Source: CAIVVT01 sp963838205 (GTDB lineage Bacteria; Acidobacteriota; Terriglobia; Bryobacterales; Bryobacteraceae). Taken from it: a stretch of 64,000 nucleotides of DNA. A program made the translations under genes and the position numbers. Positions 50,083 through 59,094 of this stretch are shown here, piece after piece. The stretch spans positions 372,001-436,000 of the forward strand of contig CAWIQF010000001.1 in assembly GCA_963838205.1 (NCBI GenBank), written 5' to 3'. The notes below the pieces were generated by a model. It ran no database searches. It worked only from the letters and a program-made list of their open reading frames with translations, and was not told where the DNA came from. Positions within the stretch are counted from its first letter, which is position 1, and every line of letters begins with the position of its first letter.

Positions 50083-52527
50083 ATGTCAAAATCTCTGGTC
50101 ATCGTCGAATCGCCTGCCAAGGCGAAGACGATCGGCAAATACCTGGGCAAGAACTTCGTGGTCAAGGCCAGCCTGGGCCACGTCAAGGACCTGCCCAAAA
50201 ACGATCTCGCGGTCGATGTGGACCGCGACTTCCGCCCCACCTACGTGGTGATCGAGGGCAAAAAGAAACTGATCGACGAGCTCAAGCGGAGTGCGAAGGA
50301 CGCCGGCACGATCTACCTCGCGGCCGACCCGGACCGCGAAGGCGAGGCGATCTGTTACCACCTGCAGGAAGAGCTGCAATCGAAGAAGGCCGGCGGCCCG
50401 GAGATCTTCCGGGTCACGTTTAACGAAATCACGTCCAACGCGGTGAAGCGGGCGTTCGACCACCCGCGGCAGGTGAACACGGCCCTGGTGGACGCGCAGC
50501 AGGCGCGGCGCGTGCTGGACCGGCTGGTGGGTTACAAGATCTCCCCGCTGCTGTGGGACAAGGTCCGGCGCGGATTGTCGGCGGGACGCGTGCAGACCGT
50601 GGCGCTCAGGCTGATTGTCGAGCGCGAGCGCGAGATCCGGGCGTTTATCAAGCAGGAGTATTGGACGATCGAAGTCCACCTGAACGGCAAGAAGCCACCG
50701 GTGCTGAAGGCCAATCTGGCCAAGCGCGACGGCGTGAACGTGGCGATCGGCGACGAAGCCGCGGCGCAGGCGATCGTGGCGGCCGTGGAGGGCAGCGAGT
50801 ACCGGGTGCTCGCGGTCACGACGAAGGAGAAGCGGCGTTTCCCGGTGCCGCCGTTCATCACCTCGACGCTGCAGCAGGAGGCAGCGCGGAAGCTGCGCTT
50901 CAGCGTCAAACGCACAATGGGTCTGGCGCAGCGGCTGTACGAGGGCATCGAACTGGGCGAGGAAGGCTCGGTCGGCCTGATCAGCTACATGCGAACCGAC
51001 TCGACGCGCGTCGCGGACGAGGCCCTGCAGGAAGTGCGCGGGCTGATCGGCGAGCGATTCGGAGACGGATACCTGCCGGCGACGCCGAACGTTTACAAGA
51101 CCAAGAAGGACGCGCAGGACGCGCACGAAGCGATCCGCCCGACGAGCGTCTTGCACACGCCGGACGATATCGCCAAGTACCTGAGCGAGGACGAACTGCG
51201 GCTGTACCGCATCATCTGGATGCGCTTCGTGGCATCGCAGATGACGCCGGCGGTGTTCGACCAGACGACGATCGAAGTGACGGCGCACGGCCGCGACGGC
51301 GCCGATTATCTGCTGCGCGCGACCGGGTCGGTGCCCAAGTTCGACGGCTTCCTGGCGGTGTACGAAGAGGGCAAGGACCAGAAGGACGCGGAAGACGATG
51401 AGCTGAAGAACCGGCTGCCGCAGGTGAGCGAGGGCGAGGTTCTCAAGTTCAAGTCGATCAACCCCGAGCAGCACTTCACCGAGCCGCCGCCGCGTTTCAC
51501 CGAGGCGCTGCTGGTGAAGGAACTGGAGTCGGACGGCGTGGGTCGGCCCTCGACCTATGCTTCGATCCTGTCGACGATACAGGAGCGCGGCTACGTCAAG
51601 AAGGAGGGCGGCAAGTTCGCGCCGACGGACCTGGGCACGATCGTCACCGATCTGCTGGTGGAGAGTTTCAACGACATCTTCGACGTGACGTACACGGCGA
51701 GGATGGAAGACGAACTGGACAGCATCGAGGACGGCAAGATCGGCTGGACCGACGCGTTGTCGGAGTTTTACGGGCGCTTCAAGAAAGACCTGGAAGAGGC
51801 CGAGCGCTCGATGCGCGACATCAAGCGGACTGAGATCGCCACGGACAAGAGCTGCGACCGCTGCGGCAAGCCGATGGTGATCAAGTGGGGCAAGCACGGC
51901 TTTTTCCTGGCCTGCACCGGGTATCCGGATTGCACCAACACGCGCGAGATTTCGCTGGACGCGGACCAGATCGGCGACGGCGAAAACCCGGTCGAAGTGA
52001 CCGAGCAGGACGCGGAAGAGTATTGCGAAAACTGCGGGCGTCCGATGGTGCTCAAGAAAGGGCGCTTCGGAACGTTTTACGCCTGCAGCGGCTATCCCGA
52101 CTGCAAGACCACCAAGCAGATCGGCGGTGCGCAGAAAAAGCCGGACGTGCTGCTGGAAGAGAAATGTCCCGATTGCGGGCATGCGCTGGCGCTCAAGACG
52201 GGACGCTTCGGGGAATTCACGGCGTGCTCGAATTACCCGACGTGCAAGTATGTGCGTCAAAAGACGACGGGCGTCGCCTGCCCGCTGTGCGGCACGGGCG
52301 AAATCATCGAGCGGCGTTCGCGGCGTGGCAAGACGTTTTTCGGATGCAACCGCTACCCGGAGTGCGACTTTGTCGCGTGGTCCCGGCCGATCGCCGAGAT
52401 CTGCCCGCAGTGCGGGTCGAAGTACTTGCTGGAGAAGCGCCTCAAGTCGGGCCACTTCGCCGAATGCCCGAACAAGGAGTGCAAATACCGCAAGCCGCTG
52501 GTCGAGGTCGAAGCGCCAGTCGTCTGA
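50083..52527 (+). CDS. topA: DNA topoisomerase I
   Basis: An 814-aa type IA topoisomerase relaxing negative supercoils. The TOPRIM domain opens with SLVIVESPAKAKTIGKYLG and has AADPDREGEAI; the catalytic Tyr is in VGLISYMRTDSTRV. The C-terminus carries five zinc-ribbon units, beginning CDRCGKPMV, CENCGRPMV, CPDCGHALA, CPLCGTGEI and CPQCGSKYL, more than the three of E. coli TopA. Starts at ATG 50083. Confidence 0.96.
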   Translation: MSKSLVIVESPAKAKTIGKYLGKNFVVKASLGHVKDLPKNDLAVDVDRDFRPTYVVIEGKKKLIDELKRSAKDAGTIYLAADPDREGEAICYHLQEELQSKKAGGPEIFRVTFNEITSNAVKRAFDHPRQVNTALVDAQQARRVLDRLVGYKISPLLWDKVRRGLSAGRVQTVALRLIVEREREIRAFIKQEYWTIEVHLNGKKPPVLKANLAKRDGVNVAIGDEAAAQAIVAAVEGSEYRVLAVTTKEKRRFPVPPFITSTLQQEAARKLRFSVKRTMGLAQRLYEGIELGEEGSVGLISYMRTDSTRVADEALQEVRGLIGERFGDGYLPATPNVYKTKKDAQDAHEAIRPTSVLHTPDDIAKYLSEDELRLYRIIWMRFVASQMTPAVFDQTTIEVTAHGRDGADYLLRATGSVPKFDGFLAVYEEGKDQKDAEDDELKNRLPQVSEGEVLKFKSINPEQHFTEPPPRFTEALLVKELESDGVGRPSTYASILSTIQERGYVKKEGGKFAPTDLGTIVTDLLVESFNDIFDVTYTARMEDELDSIEDGKIGWTDALSEFYGRFKKDLEEAERSMRDIKRTEIATDKSCDRCGKPMVIKWGKHGFFLACTGYPDCTNTREISLDADQIGDGENPVEVTEQDAEEYCENCGRPMVLKKGRFGTFYACSGYPDCKTTKQIGGAQKKPDVLLEEKCPDCGHALALKTGRFGEFTACSNYPTCKYVRQKTTGVACPLCGTGEIIERRSRRGKTFFGCNRYPECDFVAWSRPIAEICPQCGSKYLLEKRLKSGHFAECPNKECKYRKPLVEVEAPVV

Positions 52528-52648
52528 GCGGACCGCGGCGGTGGTACGCATGGGCGGGTAGGCCTGTGCCGCGTCTCTTTATCAGGGACGGCATTGCAAA
52601 GCAGATCGCTCCAGGCGAGAAGATCGAGTCTGCGAATGGTAGAGCGGC

Positions 52649-53908
52649 TCAGGAAGCGCGCCCGGTCACTTCGCAGATTGCCTCACGCGTCAGCCGCAGT
52701 AACTCCGCCACGCTTTGGTCGCGCACGGCGATGATGCGCTTTGGCCCCAGACCATCCGGGCTCCAACGCTCGAGCATGCGTTCACAGGAGAATCCGCCGA
52801 AGATCGACACCAGCGGCACGTCGACGGCGGCCGCGGCATGTTGGCCGGCAGAATCGTAGCCGACGTAAAGCTGCGATGAAGCGATGAACGCCGCAAAGGA
52901 CGCGAATGTGCCTTCGTGTAGTGCGATGTCCGCGCCCGCGGGGCCGAATCGCGCGACCGCGGCCCGCACACGCCGGTCCTCCTCCGAACCGGGCGCGCCG
53001 GTATCGAGCACCACCTGCCACCCCGATTCGACCAGGAAACGCAGGATTTCTTCTTCGAACGGATCGGGCACGCGCTTGGCTGGGTTTTCCCCGATGCCGA
53101 AGCTGACCGTGGCCACGGCTCGGCCCGGCAGGGCGTGATCGTACCGGGGATGGAACCACGGCTCGGCGCGCTCGACGCCCAGGGTCTCACGCACCCAGCA
53201 GCGCGCCAACTCGGGCAGCGTCGCGGCCGTTTCGCCGCCGTAGCCGCGGCTTTCAAAAAGATGATGCGCGCTGGCCGGGCACACCGGCAGCAGCCCGAGT
53301 TGTGTGAGGCGCGAATCGGGATCGAGGAGCAGCACGCCGGGACGGTCCAGCGCCTCCCGCAGAGCGTCGAATGGCGCCAGCCGGTCGCGTAGCAAACCGG
53401 TTCGGCCATACGGCACATCGAGGAACGACCAGCGTGCGCCCGCGCCTTCAAATAGCTCCCAGGCTTTGCGCGGCCCCGCGAACCACAGCCGCGCCTTGGG
53501 GAAGCGTTGCCGCGCGCCGTCCATGAGAATGCTGGTCACGGCGATGTCGGCGCCCAACGTGACACGCGACAACACGAAGACCTCCGCCGGTTCGAACGCG
53601 GGCGGGCGGACGCGGCGCACGGATTCGTAGCGCGCTGTCAGGACTGCGCCATCGAGGCCCGGCAGAGCCCGCGTGATGACCGGCGCGAACAGGTGCGCGT
53701 AGGCCGCGCACAGCGCCGGCTCGAAACGATCGGCCAGCCCTTCGACCAGCGTTCCGAGCAGCGCCCGGCTGGCGCTGAGCGCGATGGCTTCGTTCGGATC
53801 CAAAGCGAGGCCGGCGAGTTGGGCGACGGCCGCCGGGTCGGGCTCGCGGCCGGCCAGGCAGTCGTCGAGCAACGTGCGCGCGAGTTCAGCGGGCGAGATA
53901 CTTTCCAA
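52649..53908 (-). CDS. GT9-like glycosyltransferase (heptosyltransferase fold)
   Basis: A 419-aa protein. After a helical N-terminal region of about 100 residues (PAELARTLLDDCLAG...), a GT-B fold is suggested by VFVLSRVTLGADIAVTSILMDGARQRFPKARLWFAG, typical of ADP-heptose:LPS heptosyltransferases, and by LYVGYDSAGQHAAAAVDVPLVSIFGG, the donor-site segment with Ser-Ala-Gly-Gln-His. It overlaps the end of mtnP by 23 bp. A role in envelope glycan assembly is likely, but the donor sugar is unknown and the N-terminal extension is unusual. Confidence 0.68.
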   Translation of the reverse strand: MESISPAELARTLLDDCLAGREPDPAAVAQLAGLALDPNEAIALSASRALLGTLVEGLADRFEPALCAAYAHLFAPVITRALPGLDGAVLTARYESVRRVRPPAFEPAEVFVLSRVTLGADIAVTSILMDGARQRFPKARLWFAGPRKAWELFEGAGARWSFLDVPYGRTGLLRDRLAPFDALREALDRPGVLLLDPDSRLTQLGLLPVCPASAHHLFESRGYGGETAATLPELARCWVRETLGVERAEPWFHPRYDHALPGRAVATVSFGIGENPAKRVPDPFEEEILRFLVESGWQVVLDTGAPGSEEDRRVRAAVARFGPAGADIALHEGTFASFAAFIASSQLYVGYDSAGQHAAAAVDVPLVSIFGGFSCERMLERWSPDGLGPKRIIAVRDQSVAELLRLTREAICEVTGRAS

Positions 53909-54752
53909 CCAGCAACTCCAACTTGCGGCGCGTCGCCTCGGGCACGGTCTTCGGATCGGTGATCAGCGCGTGTGCCAGGGCGTGGCTGCAATCGCACGTG
54001 CGCGCCTCCAGCCGCAGGTTGCGCACGGCGCCTCGGACGACCTGCGCGGCGTTCGCCGCGTTCGCATTCAGATTCTGGATAATATCGGCCACCGTGACCG
54101 CGGCGTGTTCGGCGTGCCAGCAATCATAGTCCGTGACCATCGCGACGGTGGCGTAGCAGATCTCGGCTTCCCGAGCCAACTTGGCTTCCTGCAGGTTCGT
54201 CATGCCGATGACGTCCATGCCCCAGCTCCGATACAGGTTCGACTCCGCCTTGGTCGAGAACGCGGGGCCTTCCATGCATAGGTACGTGCCGCCGAGAGTC
54301 GCCTTCACGCCGCTCTCGACGCAGGCGTCGTAGAGCAGCCTGCTGACGTGCGGACAAACCGGATCGGCGAAGCTGACATGCGCCACCAGGCCTTCGCCGA
54401 AAAACGTCGACACACGCCCGCGCGTGCGGTCGACGAACTGATCGGGGATCACGAAATCGCGCGGCTTATGCTCTTCCTTCAGGCTGCCGACGGCGCTGAG
54501 CGAGAGGATCCATTCGACGCCCAGTTTCTTGAATCCATAAATGTTGGCGCGGAAGTTCAGCTCGGACGGGCTGATGCGGTGGCCGCGGCCGTGGCGCGCC
54601 AGAAAGGCGACGGTCTTGCCTTCGAGTTCGCCGACGACATAGGGGTCGGACGGCTCGCCGAAGGGCGTTTCGACGCGAACGTCGTGCTGCCCGGTGAAGC
54701 CCGGCATCGAATACAGACCGCTGCCGCCGATGATTCCGATTCTGGGGTTCAA
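53886..54752 (-). CDS. mtnP: S-methyl-5'-thioadenosine phosphorylase
   Basis: A 288-aa phosphorylase splitting methylthioadenosine into adenine and methylthioribose-1-phosphate. Conserved segments are IGIIGGSGLYSMPGF, FLARHGRGHRISPSELNFRANIY (phosphate-binding), GTYLCMEGPAFSTKAES and VIGMTNLQEAKLAREAEICYATVAMVTDYDCWH. The Asp in TDYDCWH favours an adenine substrate. First in a two-gene unit with the GT9-like gene; divergent from glcE. Confidence 0.94.
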   Translation of the reverse strand: MNPRIGIIGGSGLYSMPGFTGQHDVRVETPFGEPSDPYVVGELEGKTVAFLARHGRGHRISPSELNFRANIYGFKKLGVEWILSLSAVGSLKEEHKPRDFVIPDQFVDRTRGRVSTFFGEGLVAHVSFADPVCPHVSRLLYDACVESGVKATLGGTYLCMEGPAFSTKAESNLYRSWGMDVIGMTNLQEAKLAREAEICYATVAMVTDYDCWHAEHAAVTVADIIQNLNANAANAAQVVRGAVRNLRLEARTCDCSHALAHALITDPKTVPEATRRKLELLVGKYLAR

Positions 54753-54891
54753 CTCCGCGCACCTCTCTCACGATGAAGTGGACAAACCCTCAGAATAGCG
54801 GGCTTGCGGGCCGCGTGGGAGACCTCGCGTGACCCGAATGAGCCGGCGCATCGGAGATAATGGGTTCGGCCCGATCGTCCCTGTTTTGAAT

Positions 54892-56052
54892 ATGCAACCA
54901 TTGCGGCCCGAAAGCGCGAAGGAACTCTCGCAAGCCCTGCAGGAGGCCGCCGCTGCCGATCGCAGCATCGTTCTGCGCGGCGCGGGCAGCAAGGACGCCA
55001 TGGGCGGGCCCGTGCCAGCCGCGGATGTGGATCTGCGTCTCGACAAGCTGAGCGGCGTTCTGCAGTACGAACCGTGCGACCTCACCGTCAGCGTCGCGGC
55101 CGGCACGCCGTGGCGTGAGTTGAGCGCCATTCTGGCCGCCGAGGGCCAGATGCTGGCGCTCGATCCACCCTGCGCGGAGAGCGCCACGGTGGGCGGCGTC
55201 GTGGCCTCGAATTGCAGCGGCCCGCGCCGGCGTCTTTTCGGCACTGCGCGCGACATGGTGATCGGCATGACGCTGGCGACACTGGACGGACGCCTGGTTC
55301 AGACTGGCGGCATGGTGGTGAAAAACGTGGCCGGTCTGGATACGCAGAAGGCGCTCATCGGCAGCTTCGGCACTCTGGCCGCGATCGCCGCCGTGAATTT
55401 CAGGCTCGCGCCTTTGCCCGAAGCCTCGCGCACTTTTCTGATCGGCTGCCGGACCGCCGAGGAATGTGCCGCCGCACGAGACCGGATTCTCACGAGCGTC
55501 TTGCAGCCCACCGCGCTCGACGTCCTGAACCCCGCCGCGGCGAAGCTGTGCGGGCTGGATTCCATCGGCTTGCATGACTTTGTGCTGGCCGTTGGCGCCG
55601 GAGCGAGCGCGGCCGTGCTGGCCCGCTACGGGCGCGAACTGGCGGGCGCCCAGGCGCTCGAAGGCCCGCCGGAACAGGCCTTCTGGACAATGATTCGGGA
55701 GTTCGCTTGCGTCTGGGTCAACGGCTTTCCGATGCGTGCGGTAGTGCGCGTCGGCCATCCCATGGGCGCCCTGGCGGAGGTATTGAACACCGCTCCCGGC
55801 GCCTGCGTGGCGCGCGCGGGCAACGGCGTTTCCTACCTGGCTTTCGACAGCCCGCAGGCGCTCGGCGAATGGATGCTCGCGACCGCCGCCAAGGAGTGGA
55901 CTCGCGTCGTCGAATGGTCGGGCGACGAAGTACGCGCGACGGTCGAATTGTGGCCCGACTGCGGCAACGATTTCAGCGTCATGGAGCGCTTGAAACTGCT
56001 GTTCGACCCGCAGCGCCGGTTGAACGCGGGGAGGCTCTATGGCCGCTTGTGA
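54892..56052 (+). CDS. glcE: Glycolate oxidase FAD-binding subunit GlcE
   Basis: A 386-aa FAD-binding (VAO/PCMH-type) subunit. ATG 54892 is preferred over GTG 54829 because the domain begins there and GATAAT, a plausible -10, lies at 54855-54860. Motifs: DRSIVLRGAGSKDAMGG, DLTVSVAAGTPWRELSAIL, ATVGGVVASNCSGPRRR and TGGMVVKNVAGLDTQKALIG. It overlaps glcF by 14 bp. The main catalytic subunit GlcD is not in this window. Confidence 0.88.
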   Translation: MQPLRPESAKELSQALQEAAAADRSIVLRGAGSKDAMGGPVPAADVDLRLDKLSGVLQYEPCDLTVSVAAGTPWRELSAILAAEGQMLALDPPCAESATVGGVVASNCSGPRRRLFGTARDMVIGMTLATLDGRLVQTGGMVVKNVAGLDTQKALIGSFGTLAAIAAVNFRLAPLPEASRTFLIGCRTAEECAAARDRILTSVLQPTALDVLNPAAAKLCGLDSIGLHDFVLAVGAGASAAVLARYGRELAGAQALEGPPEQAFWTMIREFACVWVNGFPMRAVVRVGHPMGALAEVLNTAPGACVARAGNGVSYLAFDSPQALGEWMLATAAKEWTRVVEWSGDEVRATVELWPDCGNDFSVMERLKLLFDPQRRLNAGRLYGRL

Positions 56053-57391
56053 CACGCACGCGCCGTATCCGGCGGTGCTCGTGGGACGTGATAAGGACGC
56101 CCCGGCGGCCTTCGATCTCGATAAGTGCATTCACTGCGGGCTGTGCCTGAACGCCTGCCCGACGTATCGCGAGCTGGGTCTCGAAATGGACTCCCCGCGC
56201 GGGCGCGTCTACCAGATGGTGCAAGTCGCCACGGGCCAGATGGAGATGGGGCCGAGCTACCTCGAGCACCTCGATCTCTGCCTCGCCTGCCGGGCCTGCG
56301 AGACCGCCTGCCCGTCGGGCGTGCCCTACGGCCGCATGATCGAGGCGGCGCGGGCCGAGATCCAGTCCGCCAAGGTGCACGGGAAGATTCCAGAGTCGGC
56401 CACGGAGCGCTTCGTCCGCAGCCTCGTCTTCGGCCGCATTCTGCCCTCGCGCCGCTGGCTCCGAATCATCGTCGGCCTGTTATGGTTTTACGAGGCCAGC
56501 GGTCTGCGCGCGTTGGTGCAAGGCAGCGGCGTGTTGAAGGCGTTTGGAAAACTCGGCCGCATCGAGCCGCTCGCGCCGTCGGCCGAGATGCCGAGTTTCT
56601 TCACGCACTACGGGAGTGCCTTCCCGGCCGAAGGCCAGCGCCGCTACCGCGTGGCGCTGCTCGGCGGCTGCATCGCCAACATCTTCTTCGCACGGCTGCA
56701 TGAGGCGACGGTGCGCGTGCTCGTAAAGAACGGCTGCGAAGTGCACGTGCCCGAAAACCAGACCTGCTGCGGCGCGCTGCACGTCCATTCCGGCGAACGC
56801 GAGCAGGCCCGGGTGCTCGCGCGGAAGAACATCGACGCGCTCCTGCCCGGCGACTACGATGCCATCATCAGCAATACCGCCGGCTGCGGCTCCACGTTGA
56901 AGGAGTATCACGAGCTGCTGGAACACGACCCCGCTTACGCCGCGAGGGCGCGGCAGTTCGTGGAACGCATGCGCGACGTGAACGAATTCCTCGCCGCGGC
57001 GGGGCTGACCAGAGCGCCGGGGCGGCTGGAGGCGACGGTTACGTATCAGGACTCGTGCCATCTGCTGCATGGCCAGAAGATCCGTAACGCGCCGCGCCAA
57101 CTGCTGGCGCAGATCCCGGGAGTGGTGTTGAAAGAGCTGCCCTACTCGGACATCTGCTGCGGCAGCGCCGGCGTCTACAACGTCGTGCAGGACGAGATGG
57201 CCGCGGCGCTCATCGAACGCAAGCTGGGCTACGCCAACTCCACCGGCGCCACGATTATCGCCACCGCCAACCCGGGCTGCATGTTGCAGCTCCGCGCTGG
57301 TGTCGCCCGGCACGGCCATGGCCAGCGCGTCCTGCATGTCATCGAACTGCTGGACGAAGCCTACGGCCACTCGCCGGCCACGCTGGATTAG
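56039..57391 (+). CDS. glcF: Glycolate oxidase iron-sulfur subunit GlcF
   Basis: A 450-aa electron-transfer subunit. Two ferredoxin motifs, CIHCGLCLNACP and CLACRACETACP, are followed by two CCG domains (NQTCCGALHVHSG and SDICCGSAGVYN) that bind a further cofactor, plus CGSTLKEY and CHLLHGQKI. Full length for the family. It receives electrons from GlcD/GlcE and passes them to the quinone pool or another carrier. Confidence 0.92.
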   Translation: MAACDTHAPYPAVLVGRDKDAPAAFDLDKCIHCGLCLNACPTYRELGLEMDSPRGRVYQMVQVATGQMEMGPSYLEHLDLCLACRACETACPSGVPYGRMIEAARAEIQSAKVHGKIPESATERFVRSLVFGRILPSRRWLRIIVGLLWFYEASGLRALVQGSGVLKAFGKLGRIEPLAPSAEMPSFFTHYGSAFPAEGQRRYRVALLGGCIANIFFARLHEATVRVLVKNGCEVHVPENQTCCGALHVHSGEREQARVLARKNIDALLPGDYDAIISNTAGCGSTLKEYHELLEHDPAYAARARQFVERMRDVNEFLAAAGLTRAPGRLEATVTYQDSCHLLHGQKIRNAPRQLLAQIPGVVLKELPYSDICCGSAGVYNVVQDEMAAALIERKLGYANSTGATIIATANPGCMLQLRAGVARHGHGQRVLHVIELLDEAYGHSPATLD

Positions 57392-57492
57392 CCTCAGTTC
57401 TTTCCACCGGACTGCGGCTGCGTCCTCGCTGCGCGGATCCAATTCTGAGTTGTCTCCAGGCCGGGAAGTTACCATGGACAATGAGGGCTCAC

Positions 57493-57960
57493 ATGCAAAT
57501 GGACCACACCACGAGGAAGCGGTTTTACTTCCCCGGCAGCGGCCAGTTCTCCATCCGCGACCACTTCGCGGTGGGCTTTGAGCCCGTCCACATCGGCTAC
57601 CTGGGCGAGAATTTCCGCCGCACGTATCTCGACCTGGTCGTCCCACCTGAGTCCCCGGGCGACTTCTCGACCCGCAATCTGACCGAGCGTCTCAGCGGGC
57701 CGCAGATCGTCGAACGTTTCGGTGAGAGTTGCCTGGTGCCATTGCCGGTCGCCTGGCACCTGCTGCTGCAGCACGCCAGCGGGCAACCCGGCGGGTTGCT
57801 GACCAATGGCCAGACCAACATCCTGATCCACCCAGGCGTGGACTACACCCTCGGGATCTTCTGGTTCCACGGCGGCTGGAGCATCCGCGCTTATCCGTTC
57901 CACTCCGACAAGCAGCGAGCCTGGTTTGCCGGCAACCAGGTGATCGTGCGCAGCGCCTGA
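57493..57960 (+). CDS. Hypothetical protein
   Basis: About 155 aa, family not recognised. It begins MQMDHTTRKRFYFPGSGQFS and contains several aromatic strands (HIGYLGENFRRTYLDLVVPP, YTLGIFWFHGGWSIRAYPF) suggesting an all-beta fold; no signal peptide or membrane helix. ATG 57493 is preferred since GAGGG lies 5 nt upstream, but 57481 and 57499 are possible. It follows glcF by 101 bp; no functional link is evident. Confidence 0.65.
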   Translation: MQMDHTTRKRFYFPGSGQFSIRDHFAVGFEPVHIGYLGENFRRTYLDLVVPPESPGDFSTRNLTERLSGPQIVERFGESCLVPLPVAWHLLLQHASGQPGGLLTNGQTNILIHPGVDYTLGIFWFHGGWSIRAYPFHSDKQRAWFAGNQVIVRSA

Positions 57961-58027
57961 AACGCGCCGCTTCGACCGGTGGGCGCGAGATTTCATCTAC
58001 TAGGCTAGTGGCGCGGAGACGGCATGA

Positions 58028-58170
58028 GGAGCCGCGACTGCGACGGAGAGTTTGTGTTACTGAGCCGCGACCGTGAGGGAGCGGAGGTGTGGTGTCGGAG
58101 CCGCGACTATAAGGAGCGGTCCTCGCGCTGTTTCCCAACCGCTACTGAGCCGCGCGGGGCAGCAAGCGGT
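58028..58170 (+). repeat. Cluster of dispersed GAGCCGCGACCGT repeats
   Basis: Full copies occur at 58060-58084 (CTGAGCCGCGACCGTGAGGG + AGCGG) and 58098-58119; degenerate ones at 58028-58049 and 58145-58170. They are direct repeats here, unlike the inverted pair at 3284-3362, and lie between a hypothetical gene and the convergent bifunctional-nuclease unit. Confidence 0.75.
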
Positions 58171-58216
58171 TGCGTGCATGGTAACGGTTTCTCAGCGACG
58201 AGTCACTAGTGCGGGC

Positions 58217-58525
58217 TTAACCCAGAATGTCGCGCAGGTCGCGATAGAGGCGTCGCGCGGCGGAGGCCTCGGCGCCTGCGGCCGCGCGCGATTCGCCCTT
58301 GCCGACGAACCAGTCCTGGCCGTCGCGCGTGACCAGCGCCGCGAAGCCGCCCGCGGTGAGCAGACCCGGCGAGCCGATGGAGCCGAAGCCTTCACCGCGG
58401 CGCTCGACCAGGACCACGCAACCCTCGCGTTCGAATACGAAATGCGTCGTCACTTCCGGCACGGGGAGCAACTGGATTTCCGCCGCGGCGAGGCGCTCGA
58501 ACTGCAGAACCAGACTGGGGAGCAA
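58217..58525 (-). CDS. Hypothetical protein downstream of bifunctional nuclease
   Basis: A 102-aa protein starting at TTG 58525, nine bp after the stop of the bifunctional-nuclease gene, with AAGAGG upstream. It is a small alpha/beta protein (EVTTHFVFEREGCVVLVE, GGFAALVTRDGQDWFVG) with an Ala/Arg-rich C-terminal helix. No family was recognised. Its position argues for co-transcription with the nuclease gene. Confidence 0.6.
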   Translation of the reverse strand: MLPSLVLQFERLAAAEIQLLPVPEVTTHFVFEREGCVVLVERRGEGFGSIGSPGLLTAGGFAALVTRDGQDWFVGKGESRAAAGAEASAARRLYRDLRDILG

Positions 58526-58534
58526 CGGCGCCTC

Positions 58535-59020
58535 TTACATTTTGTAGCGGCCGAGGTCCTCGTCGTTGAGGCCCTCGAGCCAGCGCTTCAGCTCTTCGTT
58601 GGTGACCTTGTCGCTGATGTTGGCCGCGCTGCGCGAGTTCTGCAGCACCTGCTCTTCGACATAGATCGGACAATCCAGCCGCAACGCCAGCGCCAGCGCG
58701 TCGCTAGGGCGCGAATCGACGCTGATCAGCTCGCCATTCTGCTCCAGCCAGATCACGGCGTAGAAGGTCTCGTCCTTCAACTCGCTCACCACGACCTTGT
58801 GGACCGTGGCTTCGACGCCCGTGAGCAGGTTCTTGATCAGGTCGTGAGTCATCGGCCGCGGCGTCGTGACCTTCTCGATTTCCAGGGCGATGGCATTGGC
58901 TTCGTAGACGCCGACCCAGATTGGCAGGATCGAGTTACCACTCGTGTCGCGCAGGATGACGATGGGCGTGTTGGTGACCGGATCGACCATCAGGCCCCGG
59001 ATCTTCATCTCAATCTCCAT
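58535..59020 (-). CDS. Bifunctional nuclease family protein (DUF151)
   Basis: A 161-aa cytosolic protein of the BFN/DUF151 family, some members of which show DNase and RNase activity. Key segments: MKIRGLMVDPVTNTPIVIL, ILPIWVGVYEANAIALEIE, RPMTHDLIKNLL and ISVDSRPSDALALALRLDCPIYV, all typical. The C-terminal tail EELKRWLEGLNDEDLGRYKM is also common. Downstream of miaB by 74 bp on the same strand. Confidence 0.88.
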   Translation of the reverse strand: MEIEMKIRGLMVDPVTNTPIVILRDTSGNSILPIWVGVYEANAIALEIEKVTTPRPMTHDLIKNLLTGVEATVHKVVVSELKDETFYAVIWLEQNGELISVDSRPSDALALALRLDCPIYVEEQVLQNSRSAANISDKVTNEELKRWLEGLNDEDLGRYKM

Positions 59021-59094
59021 GTCAGCCCCTTCCTCAGACTACTAAACTCAGCCCGCCGCAAGAACCGGCCGGAGCGCGCCCGCGAAAACGCGCC

